Positions 8,322-17,183 are shown, counted from the first letter of the stretch. The stretch is 37,990 nucleotides of DNA from Tropicibacter sp. Alg240-R139 (GCF_900537075.1 NZ_UNRA01000011.1:1-37990); one strand, 5' to 3'. Numbers and translations are program-made. Notes: generated by a model from the letters alone, not told the origin.

Positions 8322-8954
8322 TTAGGCTTTTTCGAACAGGGCGACAAAAGCAGTGTCGTCCTTATTCTCTCCTGCAGCCAGGTCACCATAAATGCGCACC
8401 TGGGGCAGGGATAGGTTGTGGATCTTGTCCCCATAAAGAGCTTTGAGCGCGTCTGAAAACCCTTGCGCCTCAAAGTGTTTTGCGTTGATCGAAAGCGCGA
8501 ATTGGGCGCCATGGCGCGCCACGCGCAACAGGGCGGGGATCACTTCGGGTCCGACGTGCCCATGTGTGAAAGTGCCCGAGGATACGACGCCGGAATAGCT
8601 TTCGCGGGGAACCGGAATACCGTCGTTCAAGTCGGCCTCGATCGCGTCGCGGTAGATGTCTTTGCGCATAGCCTGATCTAGCATTGCCGCGCTGATGTCG
8701 GTGGCGTCGATGGGGCCAACGCCAAGCCCGACCAAAACGCTACCGCACAGGCCAGTGCCTGCGCCCACGTCCAAGACAGGCCCTTGACCACCCGCGCCTA
8801 CAAAAGTCCGCGCGGTATGGATGTGCAGCTGATAATCCTCGCGCGCGGCAAAGCTGTCATCATAGTCACCAGCCCATTCAGCATAAAGCTGCTTGTGGTC
8901 GTCAGGTGTTTCTAGCGCATAAGCGCTGTGCAGATCGGGTGCTTTTTTACTCAT
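8322..8954 (-). CDS. Class I SAM-dependent methyltransferase
   Basis: A 210-residue cytosolic methyltransferase. The SAM-binding motif I, VLDVGAGTGLCG, starts at residue 60. It is followed by an acidic strand end (DATDIS), a motif around EADLND, and VARHGAQFALSIN as post-motif. The N-terminal YAEWAGDYDD segment is common in small-molecule methyltransferases of the UbiE/Williams-Beuren-27-like group. The target molecule cannot be told. It is convergent with caiD, ending 3 bp from it, and therefore is not part of that operon. Confidence 0.8.
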   Translation of the reverse strand: MSKKAPDLHSAYALETPDDHKQLYAEWAGDYDDSFAAREDYQLHIHTARTFVGAGGQGPVLDVGAGTGLCGSVLVGLGVGPIDATDISAAMLDQAMRKDIYRDAIEADLNDGIPVPRESYSGVVSSGTFTHGHVGPEVIPALLRVARHGAQFALSINAKHFEAQGFSDALKALYGDKIHNLSLPQVRIYGDLAAGENKDDTAFVALFEKA

Positions 8955-9044
8955 GGGTTCAATGAAACGCTGATGTAAGGATTCGAATCAAGTGACACAT
9001 CCAGAATGCTTGCATCCCGGCGCCGCTCGGACCATCTAGGGAGC

Positions 9045-9917
9045 ATGACTAAGACGCTTTTCTGCTTTGGCTTTGGATACACTGCTCGTTCTTTGGTGCG
9101 AAGTCTGGATGAGGGCTGGCGCTCTATCGGCACCAGCCGTCGCGAAGACAATACAAAGACCCTGCCGGGGGTTGAGATGCACCAATGGCCGGGTGCGCGG
9201 CCCAGTCTGGAAGGGGTGACACACCTGCTGATTTCGGCGGGTCCAGTCGAAGCTGGGGATCCGGTTCTGGCTGAATTCCGCGACGAGATCGCCTCGCGAG
9301 CGGACCAATTCGAATGGGTCGGGTATCTGTCTACGACGGCGGTCTACGGGGATCGGAATGGCGATTGGGTGGATGAAACCACCAAAGTTGCACCGTCCTC
9401 GGCACGGGGTGACTTGCGGGTTGCGGCGGAAAACGATTGGAAGGCCATTCCAGGTTTGCCGTTACACATCTTTCGCCTTGCAGGAATTTATGGCCCAGGT
9501 CGTGGACCGTTCACCAAAGTACGCGCTGGGACGGCTCGGCGTATTGTGAAGCCGGGGCAGGTGTTTTCGCGCATTCACGTGGATGACATTGCTCAGGTGT
9601 TGCGTACCTCTATCGCGCAGCCCCGACCTGGTGCTATCTACAATCTGTGCGACGATGACCCTGCACCGCCGCAGGATGTGATTGGTTTGGCCGCGAAACT
9701 GCTTGGTTTGCCGATGCCGGCCGAAGTGCCGTTTGACGAGGCCGGGATGAGTGCGATGGCGCGCAGTTTTTATGGCGAGAACAAGCGCGTGCGCAATGAT
9801 CTGATCAAGTCGGAGCTTGGGGTGAATTTGCTCTACCCATCCTATCGGGAAGGGCTGCGTGCCTTGCTTAAGGTCGAAACCGAGGCATTGGATCGTAAGT
9901 CTGACGCCTGGTTTTAA
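9045..9917 (+). CDS. YeeZ-like SDR-family NAD(P)-binding protein
   Basis: A 290-residue extended-SDR-like protein. The N-terminal nucleotide site reads [14 protein letters not shown] (GFGYTA at 9-14). It also has [29 protein letters not shown]-type and HVDDIAQVL segments. No clear YxxxK catalytic pair follows the TAVYGD segment, as in E. coli YeeZ, so it may bind rather than oxidise a sugar nucleotide. I chose ATG 9045 over the upstream in-frame start at 9006. An AGGGAG site lies just before it, though unusually close, and the Rossmann strand starts at once. The stop shares TTAA with the convergent dxs stop. Confidence 0.8.
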   Translation: MTKTLFCFGFGYTARSLVRSLDEGWRSIGTSRREDNTKTLPGVEMHQWPGARPSLEGVTHLLISAGPVEAGDPVLAEFRDEIASRADQFEWVGYLSTTAVYGDRNGDWVDETTKVAPSSARGDLRVAAENDWKAIPGLPLHIFRLAGIYGPGRGPFTKVRAGTARRIVKPGQVFSRIHVDDIAQVLRTSIAQPRPGAIYNLCDDDPAPPQDVIGLAAKLLGLPMPAEVPFDEAGMSAMARSFYGENKRVRNDLIKSELGVNLLYPSYREGLRALLKVETEALDRKSDAWF

Positions 9918-11842
9918 GCGCGCTTTTCACCGATTGAGGCGACACCGAGCACTTCGAGCACCTTGGTCTCGATCTGTTCGGCACTCATGCCGGCGACCTT
10001 GTACATCGCCTCAGGGCTGGCCTGATCAATAAAAATGTCAGGCAGAACCATCGAGCGGAATTTCAAACCGTCATCAAACACGCCCTCATCCGACAAAAGC
10101 TGTGCCACATGGCTGCCAAAGCCACCGATTGCGCCCTCTTCGATGGTGATCAGTGCCTCGTGATCAGCGGCCAGTTGCAGGATCATGTCCCGGTCCAGAG
10201 GTTTGGCAAAGCGGGCGTCGGCGATTGTGGGCGTGATGCCCTTGGCTGACAGAGCCTCGGCTGCTTTTTGAACTTCAGCCAGCCGGGTACCAAAGCTGAG
10301 CAGAGCCACGCGCGCGCCAGTTTGGATCATGCGGCCCTTACCGATTTCCAGAACCTTGCCCTGTTCAGGCAGATCGACGCCCACCCCTTCGCCACGCGGA
10401 TAGCGGAACGCGATGGGGCCGTCGTCGTGGGCAACGGCGGTTGCCACCATGTGAACCAGTTCGGCCTCGTCTGCGGCGGCCATCACGACCATGCCCGGCA
10501 GATTTGCCATATAGGCGATGTCGAACGATCCCGCATGAGTCGCGCCATCTGCGCCAACCAACCCTGCGCGGTCGATGGCAAAACGCACTGGCAGGCGTTG
10601 GATAGCCACGTCGTGCACCACCTGGTCATAGCCGCGCTGCAAGAACGTCGAATACATCGTGCAGAAAGGTTTCATCCCGCCTGCGGCCAAAGCCGCCGCG
10701 AAGGTCACGCCATGCTGTTCTGAGATCCCGACGTCGAAACAGCGCGAGGGATAGCGTTCGGCGAACAGGTTCAACCCGGTGCCATCCGGCATCGCCGCTG
10801 TAACCGCCACGACCTTGTCGTCTTGTGCGGCTTGGTTCACCAGAGCATTGCCAAAGACCGATGTGTAAGATGGCGCGTTGGAAGGCGCTTTTTTCTGTTT
10901 GCCGGTCAGAACGTCAAATTTCGCTGTCGCGTGCCCCTTGTCGCGGGCAGCTTCGGCTGGTGCGTAACCCTTGCCCTTTTTCGTCAACGCATGGATCAGG
11001 ATCGGACCGGTGGCGCGGGCTTTGACGGTGCGCAGAACTGGCAGCAGCTGGTCCATGTCGTGCCCGTCGATCGGGCCGAGGTAAGAGAAACCAAGCTCTT
11101 CGAACAAGGTGCCGCCAACAGCCATACCCTTGAGCATTTCCTTGGCCCGCTTGGCCCCTTCACGGAAGGGTTCGGGCAGCAGGGAGACAGCGCCCTTGGC
11201 GGCTGCCTTGAATTCCTGAAATGGTTCTTCGGCATAAAGACGGGACAGGTATGATGACAGCGCGCCAACAGGTGGGGCAATGCTCATCTCGTTGTCGTTC
11301 AGGATCACGATCAGGCGTTTTTTCAAATGGCCCGCATTGTTCAACGCCTCAAATGCCATGCCAGCCGACATTGACCCATCGCCGATCACGGCAATCGCAT
11401 CACCCAGTCCTTCGGGGGTCACACCACCCAGATCGCGGGCCACGGCAAAGCCAAGGGCTGCACTGATGGAAGTTGAGCTGTGGGCCGCACCAAAGGGATC
11501 ATAGGGTGACTCCGACCGTTTGGTGAAACCACTCAGACCGTCCTCTTGCCGCAGGGTGCGGATACGGCCACGGCGTTCGGTCAGAATCTTGTGGGGATAG
11601 CATTGATGGCCAACGTCCCAGATCACCTTGTCGCGTGGCGTGTCAAATACTGCATGCAGCGCAACGGTCAATTCGACCACGCCCAGACCCGCGCCCAGGT
11701 GGCCGCCAGTCTCGGATACGGCGGATACCGTCTCGGATCGCAGCTCGCCCGCCAGTTGGGTCAGCTGTGCGTCGGAAAACTGCTTGAGATCCGCGGGGCG
11801 AGTCACAAGGTCCAGAAGCGGTGTATTTGGGCGATCAGACAT
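9914..11842 (-). CDS. dxs: 1-deoxy-D-xylulose-5-phosphate synthase
   Basis: A 642-residue thiamine-diphosphate enzyme of full family length. It condenses pyruvate and glyceraldehyde 3-phosphate to start the MEP isoprenoid pathway and also supplies thiamine and pyridoxal precursors. Visible motifs are GGHLGAGLG (47-55, with the active-site His), [10 protein letters not shown], the ThDP-binding GDGSMSAG (154-161) with a downstream NDNEMSI, and the C-terminal transketolase domain ([17 protein letters not shown]). It is the last gene of the leftward operon HDAC-xseB-ispA-dxs, 15 nt after ispA. The ispA-dxs pairing puts the first and a late step of isoprenoid synthesis in one transcript. Confidence 0.97.
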   Translation of the reverse strand: MSDRPNTPLLDLVTRPADLKQFSDAQLTQLAGELRSETVSAVSETGGHLGAGLGVVELTVALHAVFDTPRDKVIWDVGHQCYPHKILTERRGRIRTLRQEDGLSGFTKRSESPYDPFGAAHSSTSISAALGFAVARDLGGVTPEGLGDAIAVIGDGSMSAGMAFEALNNAGHLKKRLIVILNDNEMSIAPPVGALSSYLSRLYAEEPFQEFKAAAKGAVSLLPEPFREGAKRAKEMLKGMAVGGTLFEELGFSYLGPIDGHDMDQLLPVLRTVKARATGPILIHALTKKGKGYAPAEAARDKGHATAKFDVLTGKQKKAPSNAPSYTSVFGNALVNQAAQDDKVVAVTAAMPDGTGLNLFAERYPSRCFDVGISEQHGVTFAAALAAGGMKPFCTMYSTFLQRGYDQVVHDVAIQRLPVRFAIDRAGLVGADGATHAGSFDIAYMANLPGMVVMAAADEAELVHMVATAVAHDDGPIAFRYPRGEGVGVDLPEQGKVLEIGKGRMIQTGARVALLSFGTRLAEVQKAAEALSAKGITPTIADARFAKPLDRDMILQLAADHEALITIEEGAIGGFGSHVAQLLSDEGVFDDGLKFRSMVLPDIFIDQASPEAMYKVAGMSAEQIETKVLEVLGVASIGEKRA

Positions 11843-11857
11843 GGCGTCCTCTAACGG

Positions 11858-12724
11858 CTAGCTGTCGCGGGCAATAACGAAGCGGGCGGCTTCCTTCAAG
11901 GTATTGGCCCGCGGCCCGTAAATCTCAAGCGCGGCGCAGCCCTGTTCGATCAGTCCCGCAGCGCGCAATTTGGCGGCGTCCAACCCCAGCAAGGACACAA
12001 ATGTCGCTTTCCCCGCATCCGCATCTTTCTGCAGCCGTTTCCCGGCCTTCTGGGCGTCACCCTCAACATCCAAGATGTCGTCTGCGATCTGGAAAGCAAG
12101 GCCCAAGGCCTGGGCATATTGGCGCAAGGGGGCGGTGTCGGCTTGCGCCATGCGCGCACCGGCACAGGCAGACCATTCGATCAAAGCGCCGGTCTTACCC
12201 GCCTGTAGACGGGTGATTTCGCTCAGAGTCAGGGGCAGATCGGCTGATTCAGCCGCGATATCCAGCGCCTGCCCCAGAACCATGCCTTGAGCACCGCTTG
12301 CCTGCGCAAGTGTCAAAGCCAGTTCTGCGCGAACTGTGGCCGCGCCGACTTCGGGCCGGGTGCAAAGCTCAAAGGCCAGTGTTTGCAGGGCGTCGCCCGC
12401 CAGTACGGCAGTTCCCTCATCCCATTTCACATGGATGGTGGGTTTACCGCGACGCAGGTCGTCGTCGTCCATGCAGGGCAAATCATCATGCACCAGAGAA
12501 TAAGCATGCAGAGCTTCGATCCCTGTAGCGGGCCAGATCGCCTGATCCTCGGCCACGTCATGCAGGCGCGCGCTTTCCAACACCAGAAACCCGCGAAGCC
12601 GCTTGCCGCCTTGGGTGGTGTAGGCCATAGCCTGCGTCACATCGAGGTCATCAAAGCCACCCAGGACCAGATCGAACTGGCTCTGAATGCGCGCGGCATC
12701 CCGCGCCAATTGTTTGCGAAACAT
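11858..12724 (-). CDS. ispA: Polyprenyl (farnesyl/geranylgeranyl) diphosphate synthase
   Basis: A 288-residue all-helical prenyltransferase. The first Asp-rich motif is in LVHDDLPCMDDDDLRRGK (DDLPCMDDDD at 80-89). The second is IADDILDVEGD (213-223). The KRLRG diphosphate site is at 41-45. It elongates DMAPP/IPP to C15 or longer for quinones, undecaprenyl carriers and, in some relatives, carotenoids. Chain length cannot be fixed from this alone; farnesyl diphosphate is most likely from the xseB-ispA-dxs context. It begins right after the xseB stop with no gap. Confidence 0.95.
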   Translation of the reverse strand: MFRKQLARDAARIQSQFDLVLGGFDDLDVTQAMAYTTQGGKRLRGFLVLESARLHDVAEDQAIWPATGIEALHAYSLVHDDLPCMDDDDLRRGKPTIHVKWDEGTAVLAGDALQTLAFELCTRPEVGAATVRAELALTLAQASGAQGMVLGQALDIAAESADLPLTLSEITRLQAGKTGALIEWSACAGARMAQADTAPLRQYAQALGLAFQIADDILDVEGDAQKAGKRLQKDADAGKATFVSLLGLDAAKLRAAGLIEQGCAALEIYGPRANTLKEAARFVIARDS

Positions 12725-12967
12725 TTACAGACCTTCGACAGGTTTCGTCCCGGTCGGCTGACCGCTGGCGTCCAGAGTGATTGCGGCGACTTTTTCTTCT
12801 GCGCGTTTCAGCTCTGACTCGCAGCGTTTCTTTAGGTCTGCCCCACGCGTATAGAGATCAATGGATTCGTCCAGCGCGACATCGCCGCGCTCTAGCTTAC
12901 TGACAACGGTCTCAAGCTCTTTCATTGCCTGTTCGAATGTCATCTGCTCGACGGGGGTGTCACTCAT
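12725..12967 (-). CDS. xseB: Exodeoxyribonuclease VII small subunit
   Basis: An 80-residue protein with the XseB signature: FEQAMKELETVVSKLERGDVALDESIDLYTRG followed by a helical tail (given in two overlapping stretches, FEQAMKELETVV and LERGDVALDESIDLY). It pairs with XseA to degrade single-stranded DNA to oligonucleotides. xseA is not in the window. Its start overlaps the HDAC-like stop by 4 nt and its stop abuts ispA, the conserved xseB-ispA-dxs arrangement. Confidence 0.95.
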   Translation of the reverse strand: MSDTPVEQMTFEQAMKELETVVSKLERGDVALDESIDLYTRGADLKKRCESELKRAEEKVAAITLDASGQPTGTKPVEGL

Positions 12968-13890
12968 GTCGCTGCCTTCATCAATTCTTCAACATGCGCC
13001 TTCGTTGCGGCACTCAGCGCGTTCAGATCATAACCGCCTTCAAGAGTCGAGACGATACGGCCATCACAAAGCTCACGAGCCAGCGAGCAGAGCGCGGATG
13101 TGATCCAGGCGAAATCACCGGTTGACCAGTTGAGGTTCGCGAGCGGGTCGTCTTGGTGGGCGTCAAACCCGGCCGAGATGATGAGCAATTCGGGTTGAAA
13201 AGCGCGCAGACGCGGAAAGGCTTGCCCTTCGTATGCTGCGCGCATCTCGGCACTGCCCGAACCCGGCGCGAGGGGGATATTCAGGATTTGACCGTGCGCG
13301 CCATCCTCATCCACGCGACCCGAACCGGGCCAGAGCGGCATTTGCTGGCTGGTGATGACCAGCGCGCGCGCCTCGTCCCACAACAGGTCCTGGGTGCCGT
13401 TGCCATGGTGCACATCGAAATCAACCACGGCCACCCGATTCAAACCATGGTGATCCAGCGCGTGCTTGGCGGCTAGCGCGGCATTGCCGAAAAGGCAAAA
13501 GCCCATGGCGGTGCTGGTTTCTGCGTGATGCCCCGGTGGGCGGATCGCGCAGAACGCATTGGGTGCCTCGCCTCCCAACACCATATCTACGGCACGAACG
13601 ACCGCTCCGGCGGCGCGAAAGGCGGCATCGACTGAACCCGGCGACATAAAGGTGTCGCCGTCGATCTGCTTGAATCCATCTGTCGGGCGTGCTGCGCGGA
13701 TATCGTGCAGATAATCTGCGGGATGGATGCGCAGGATGTCATCCTCGGCGGCCATGGGGGCGGTGACCCGGTTCAAGTCCAGCGGCTCTAGCGCGTGCAG
13801 GATATGCTGCAACCGGGCAACCCGTTCGGGGTGCCCGTCAGGAGTGACATGGCCAAGGCAATCGGCGTGTGTGATCAAAGCGGTTTTCAT
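12964..13890 (-). CDS. Histone-deacetylase-family (acetoin/acetylpolyamine-type) amidohydrolase
   Basis: A 308-residue zinc hydrolase of the arginase/deacetylase fold. RPPGHHAE holds the active-site pair H121-H122. Zinc ligands are expected at D159 and H161 (VDFDVHHGNGTQ) and D243 (SAGFDAHQDD). STLEGGYDL near the end is the usual glycine-rich loop. Bacterial members deacetylate small amides, polyamines or protein lysines; the substrate is unknown here. I chose ATG 13890 because the family begins with this MKTALITH strand and the residues upstream need a TTG start. It is the first gene of the operon and overlaps xseB by 4 nt. Confidence 0.9.
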   Translation of the reverse strand: MKTALITHADCLGHVTPDGHPERVARLQHILHALEPLDLNRVTAPMAAEDDILRIHPADYLHDIRAARPTDGFKQIDGDTFMSPGSVDAAFRAAGAVVRAVDMVLGGEAPNAFCAIRPPGHHAETSTAMGFCLFGNAALAAKHALDHHGLNRVAVVDFDVHHGNGTQDLLWDEARALVITSQQMPLWPGSGRVDEDGAHGQILNIPLAPGSGSAEMRAAYEGQAFPRLRAFQPELLIISAGFDAHQDDPLANLNWSTGDFAWITSALCSLARELCDGRIVSTLEGGYDLNALSAATKAHVEELMKAAT

Positions 13891-13940
13891 GGCGGGCAAG
13901 CTAGCAACACGCGCGCTTACAGGCAAACGCTCGTTAGGGG

Positions 13941-14714
13941 TTAGTTGATCGGTGCGAGCAATTCTGGCGCGGTGACCAATTGGCGTACGCCGTGGCTGTG
14001 ATCTTCTTCAAATACGTTCTTCTTGGCGCCCCAATGTTGAACCGAACTGTAAGATACTTTCATGCACGAGGGGCGCACGCTCCATGTGACTTGCATCGGA
14101 GAGCATATTTCCTCGGTGTAGCTCGGGCCAGTGGTCGAGCCCATGAACACGACAGGTTCGCCAGTGCCTTGGGGTAGGGTCTTTGGTTGATGTAGCCCAT
14201 TGGCCATATTGCCATCATAGGCAAAGTCGCCAAAATCCGGAGCGGTATCGTCGTTCACAACCAGGAACACCTGACTTTCAACCCGCAAAGAGGGGTTGGC
14301 TCAAGCGTCGGAGAAGCAAGAGTTCAGGGTTGGAGCAGGGGTGACTGTACAGGTGGTATAGACCCAATGCACCTCGATCGTGTCGCCAGGTTTTACACCG
14401 TGAAACGCCTCGGCTCCGTCAGGCATTGACAGTTCGGCATCGGTCAAGCCGTCGGTTTCGTTGCATTTCCATCCGCCATGTTCACCTGAGCCGCCAGAAA
14501 CTGAGAACCCAGGCCCCTTATGCTCAGCATTGGTGTGCGTGTGAATATCGCACAAGTTCATCTGATTCGCTTCTGGGGCACGTGGGAACGTGACACTGTT
14601 GACACCAGCGGCCTCTGCAATATCGCGTGGTGTCTGCGGGCCAAAACCTTGGCACATTTGTGCGTGAGCAGCGGCAGGTAGAAGAAAGGTGATCAGAAAG
14701 GCAATTTTGTGCAT
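13941..14714 (-). CDS. Delta-class (CA_like) carbonic anhydrase with one in-frame TGA: selenoprotein candidate or nonsense allele
   Basis: Two same-frame pieces make one protein of 257 codons split by a single TGA (14303-14301, codon 138). The first piece has a signal peptide (MHKIAFLITFLLPAAAHAQ, residues 1-19), then histidines in CDIHTHTNAEHKG (H58, H60, H65) and HWV (H116), consistent with the delta-class metal site. The second continues without a gap (LRVESQVFLVVNDD...) and keeps the family-like EDHSHGVRQLVT end. The predicted start has a TGGAG site 8 nt upstream. The exported enzyme would hydrate CO2 in the periplasm. Without codon 138 the mature protein has seven cysteines; Cys or Sec there would make eight. 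Either TGA is decoded as selenocysteine (or read through), or this is a very recent pseudogene. Confidence 0.75.
14261..14303 (-). promoter_or_regulatory. TGA codon 138 plus SECIS-like hairpins in the carbonic anhydrase gene
   Basis: After the TGA the mRNA can fold two hairpins. The first, CAACCC/GGGUUG, begins 3 nt after it. The second has the stem AGUCAGG/CCUGGUU with a UGUU loop. Its apical loop starts 31 nt after the TGA and has G at loop position 2. Those two properties match the usual bacterial SECIS criteria (loop 16-37 nt downstream, G in the first two loop bases). The upper stem has two G-U pairs, and small hairpins of this kind arise by chance, so this is suggestive only. Confidence 0.3.
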
Positions 14715-14827
14715 ATCGGTGACTCCAAGAAAAAAAGTCAATTGAGGTCACTCTAACACAATTTTTGAATGTTCTCAGTTTGGCAGCTGATCCAAAATAG
14801 ATAACACCAAGCAGGGCATTAATCTGA

Positions 14828-15529
14828 TCAATCGGTTGCCAGCATATAGCCTGCACCCCGAACCGTTTGCAGATAGCGGGGCTGCTTGGGGTTTGGTTCG
14901 ATCTTGCGGCGCAGGCGTGTGATCTGAACGTCGACGGCGCGCTCTTGCGCTTGTCCTCGGTCGCGGCCCAGGTCCTCGACCAGCTTTGTGCGGCTGACCG
15001 GCTCACCTGGTTGTGCCGAAAAGATCTTCATCAACTGGCTTTCGGTGGCCGTCAGGCGCACCAATTCCTCGCCCTGCCACATCTCGCCGCGTTCGATGTC
15101 ATAGCGGATTGGTCCAAGCTGCAGGATCTTGGGTGCGGTGTCCTGGGCCGTGGTTTCCGGCATTCGTCGCAAGATCGCGTTGATCCTGAGCAGAAGTTCC
15201 TTGGGTTCGAACGGTTTCGCGAGGTAATCATCGGCCCCAGCCTCAAGCCCCGAAATGCGGTGCTCGGTTTCGCCGCGCGCGGTCAGCAGCATAATCGGCG
15301 TGCTGTGGGTCTGACGCAGGGATTTGGTAAGGCTCACGCCATCCTCGCCTGGCATCATTACGTCCAACACGATCAGGTCGAAATCCAACCCCGACAGAAC
15401 CCGCCGCGCATGCGCCGCGTCGCGGGCTGCCGTCACAAGGAATCCGTTGCGCATCAGGAATTTCTTGAGAAGATCGCGGATCCGCTCGTCGTCGTCGACG
15501 ATCAAAAGGTGGGCGTCAAGTTCACTCAT
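14828..15529 (-). CDS. petR: PetR-like OmpR-family response regulator
   Basis: A 233-residue response regulator. The receiver domain has the acidic pocket DDD (12-14), phospho-acceptor D56 in LIVLDVMMPGEDG, and the conserved Lys in YLAKPFEPKELLLRI. Residues ~135-233 form a winged helix with RTKLVEDLGRDRGQAQERAV and a PRYLQTVRGAGYML wing. No sensor kinase lies beside it. It overlaps a MarR-family gene by 4 nt, the petP-petR arrangement described in Rhodobacter capsulatus next to the bc1 genes and reported essential there. Here petABC is about 16 kb away. Gene naming rests on this context and family resemblance. Confidence 0.8.
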   Translation of the reverse strand: MSELDAHLLIVDDDERIRDLLKKFLMRNGFLVTAARDAAHARRVLSGLDFDLIVLDVMMPGEDGVSLTKSLRQTHSTPIMLLTARGETEHRISGLEAGADDYLAKPFEPKELLLRINAILRRMPETTAQDTAPKILQLGPIRYDIERGEMWQGEELVRLTATESQLMKIFSAQPGEPVSRTKLVEDLGRDRGQAQERAVDVQITRLRRKIEPNPKQPRYLQTVRGAGYMLATD

Positions 15530-16038
15530 GAGGTACCATCCCGCAACTTTGAATACGCCCGGCGCATATCTGCATCCATCATCGCTTCGAGCACCAGTTT
15601 AAACCCGGCCACGGCCTCAGGTCCTGCATCTTTGTACGCCGCACGCATCCGTTTGCGCTGGGCATCTGAAAGCGTCGCCTCTAGCGCGTGCCCATCTTCG
15701 GTCAAGTACAGGTGACGTTCGCGTTTGTCGATCTTGCCGACGCGGCTTTCCACCAGACCGTCCGCGATCAATGTGCGCAGAACCCGGTTAAGGGACTGTT
15801 TCGTGACCCCCAGAATAGCCAGCAGATTGTTCACGGTGGTTCCCGGAGCGCGATTGATGAAGTGGATCGCGCGGTGGTGGGCGCGGCCATAGGCCATTTC
15901 GGCCAGAATGCGGTCAGGATCGGCGGTGAAACCGCGATAGGCAAAGAACATCGCCTCAATCCCTTGCCTGAGCTGTTCGTCGGTCAGAAACAGCAAGCCT
16001 TCGCTGCCATAGACCGGGGTCGAGCGTCCGTTGGACAT
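15526..16038 (-). CDS. petP: PetP-like MarR-family transcriptional regulator
   Basis: A 170-residue MarR-type winged-helix protein. The DNA-binding region is TTVNNLLAILGVTKQSLNRVLRTLIADGLVE-like (helix-turn-helix around residues 80-110), followed by a wing with KIDKRERHLYLTEDG. MarR proteins bind as dimers to inverted repeats, usually near their own promoter. Several such dyads lie just upstream at 16059-16171, between this gene and ilvE. It overlaps petR by 4 nt (ATGA), and the two are surely co-transcribed. What PetP senses is unknown. Confidence 0.82.
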   Translation of the reverse strand: MSNGRSTPVYGSEGLLFLTDEQLRQGIEAMFFAYRGFTADPDRILAEMAYGRAHHRAIHFINRAPGTTVNNLLAILGVTKQSLNRVLRTLIADGLVESRVGKIDKRERHLYLTEDGHALEATLSDAQRKRMRAAYKDAGPEAVAGFKLVLEAMMDADMRRAYSKLRDGTS

Positions 16039-16058
16039 TCTGAGCCTCTTTCTTGCTT

Positions 16059-16171
16059 TGACTCACTTTAAGTCAGTCTTATTGACATTCCAATAGTGAA
16101 CAGCTATCGAGTCGCAGTTTTGGCGCAATATAATGTCCGTTACGGTCATAATTTGCGCAATAAGTGCAAAT
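16059..16171. promoter_or_regulatory. Divergent petPR/ilvE control region with three dyads and a likely ilvE promoter
   Basis: Three inverted repeats lie in 113 bp: TGACT-N7-AGTCA (16059-16075), TATTG-N6-CAATA (16080-16095) and ATTTGC-N9-GCAAAT (16151-16171). A perfect -35 TTGACA at 16082-16087 lies inside the second dyad. It has 17-bp spacing to a weak -10 TATCGA (16105-16110), reading toward ilvE. The first two dyads are good candidates for MarR/PetP operators. The third lies in the ilvE leader. Assignments are inferred from symmetry only. Confidence 0.45.
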
Positions 16172-16194
16172 CGACTCGCTCAGGAGGATGTAGC

Positions 16195-17061
16195 ATGTCG
16201 GGTTATGATGATCGTGATGGTGTGATCTGGATGGACGGGGAACTTGTGGATTGGCGCAGTGCCAAGGTGCATGTTCTGTCTCACGCAATGCACTATGCCA
16301 GCTCGGTTTTCGAAGGTGAGCGCGCATACAACGGCAAGATTTTCAAAAGCCGCGAGCATTCCGAACGCCTGATTGCGTCGGCCAACGCGCTGGATATGCC
16401 GATGCCCTACACGGTCGATCAGATCGAGGCCGCCAAGGAAGAAACCCTGAAGGCATCTGGCCTGACCGACGCCTATGTGCGTGCGCTGGTCTGGCGTGGT
16501 TCGGGCGAGGACATGGGTGTTGCATCTGCCAAGAACCCAGTGCGCATGGCCATCGCCGTTTGGGGCTGGGGTGCCTATTATGGCGATGCCAAGATGCAGG
16601 GTGCCAAACTGGACATCGCCGAGTGGAAACGTCCCTCGCCCGAGACCATTCCCGTTCACGCCAAGGCTGCCGGCCTTTACATGATCTGCACCATCTCCAA
16701 GCACAAGGCCGAGGCCAAAGGCTGTTCGGACGCCTTGTTTATGGATTGGCGCGGCTATGTGGCCGAGGCCACGGGCGCGAACGTGTTTTTCGTCAAGGAT
16801 GGCGAAGTGCACACGCCGCTGGCCGATTGCTTTTTGAACGGCATCACCCGTCAGACCGTGATTGGGATGCTCAAGGACAAGGGCATCATCGTCCATGAAC
16901 GCCGCATCAAGCCAGAAGAGATGGCTGATTTTGAGCAGTGCTGGCTGACTGGCACCGCGGCTGAGGTCACCCCGGTGGGTCAGATTGGCGATTACAAATT
17001 CGAGGTCGGGGCGCTGACCCGAGAGATCGCAGAAGATTACGAAAAGCTGGTTCGCAGCTGA
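16195..17061 (+). CDS. ilvE: Branched-chain amino acid aminotransferase
   Basis: A 288-residue fold-type IV PLP aminotransferase. It has WMDGELVDWRSAKVHVLSHAMHY near the N-terminus (with HYASSVFEGERAY around 33-45), the PLP lysine K157 in IPVHAKAAGLYM, and the signature glutamate E191 in YVAEATGANVFFV. It catalyses the last step of leucine, isoleucine and valine synthesis and the first of their breakdown. I chose ATG 16195 because CAGGAGG lies 8 nt upstream and longer in-frame starts run into the promoter region. A strong terminator follows at 17103. Confidence 0.95.
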   Translation: MSGYDDRDGVIWMDGELVDWRSAKVHVLSHAMHYASSVFEGERAYNGKIFKSREHSERLIASANALDMPMPYTVDQIEAAKEETLKASGLTDAYVRALVWRGSGEDMGVASAKNPVRMAIAVWGWGAYYGDAKMQGAKLDIAEWKRPSPETIPVHAKAAGLYMICTISKHKAEAKGCSDALFMDWRGYVAEATGANVFFVKDGEVHTPLADCFLNGITRQTVIGMLKDKGIIVHERRIKPEEMADFEQCWLTGTAAEVTPVGQIGDYKFEVGALTREIAEDYEKLVRS

Positions 17062-17102
17062 TCTAAAGCCTGCGCTTCTTTCATCGGAAGTTCACAAATT
17101 TG

Positions 17103-17134
17103 AACCGCGTGTTTTACAAGCACGCGGTTTTTTT
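17103..17134 (+). terminator. Rho-independent terminator after ilvE
   Basis: A perfect 9-bp stem, AACCGCGTG (17103-17111) and CACGCGGTT (17121-17129), with a 9-base loop is followed directly by a run of T to 17134. It lies 41 nt past the ilvE stop and before the phoD ribosome binding site. Confidence 0.92.
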
Positions 17135-17183
17135 GGCTCACCATTCCCGCGATCGCTTTATGATTGCAAGACAGGAGAGCTCT

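Noticed and set aside
13941-14288. Separate small gene downstream of the carbonic anhydrase stop
   Set aside because: It is in the same frame as the upstream piece, needs a TTG start and lacks a ribosome binding site. It is the second half of the same protein.
14301-14741. TGA at 14303 caused by a frameshift
   Set aside because: The two pieces are separated by a multiple of three (stop to stop 360 nt), so no indel is needed; a single codon explains the break.
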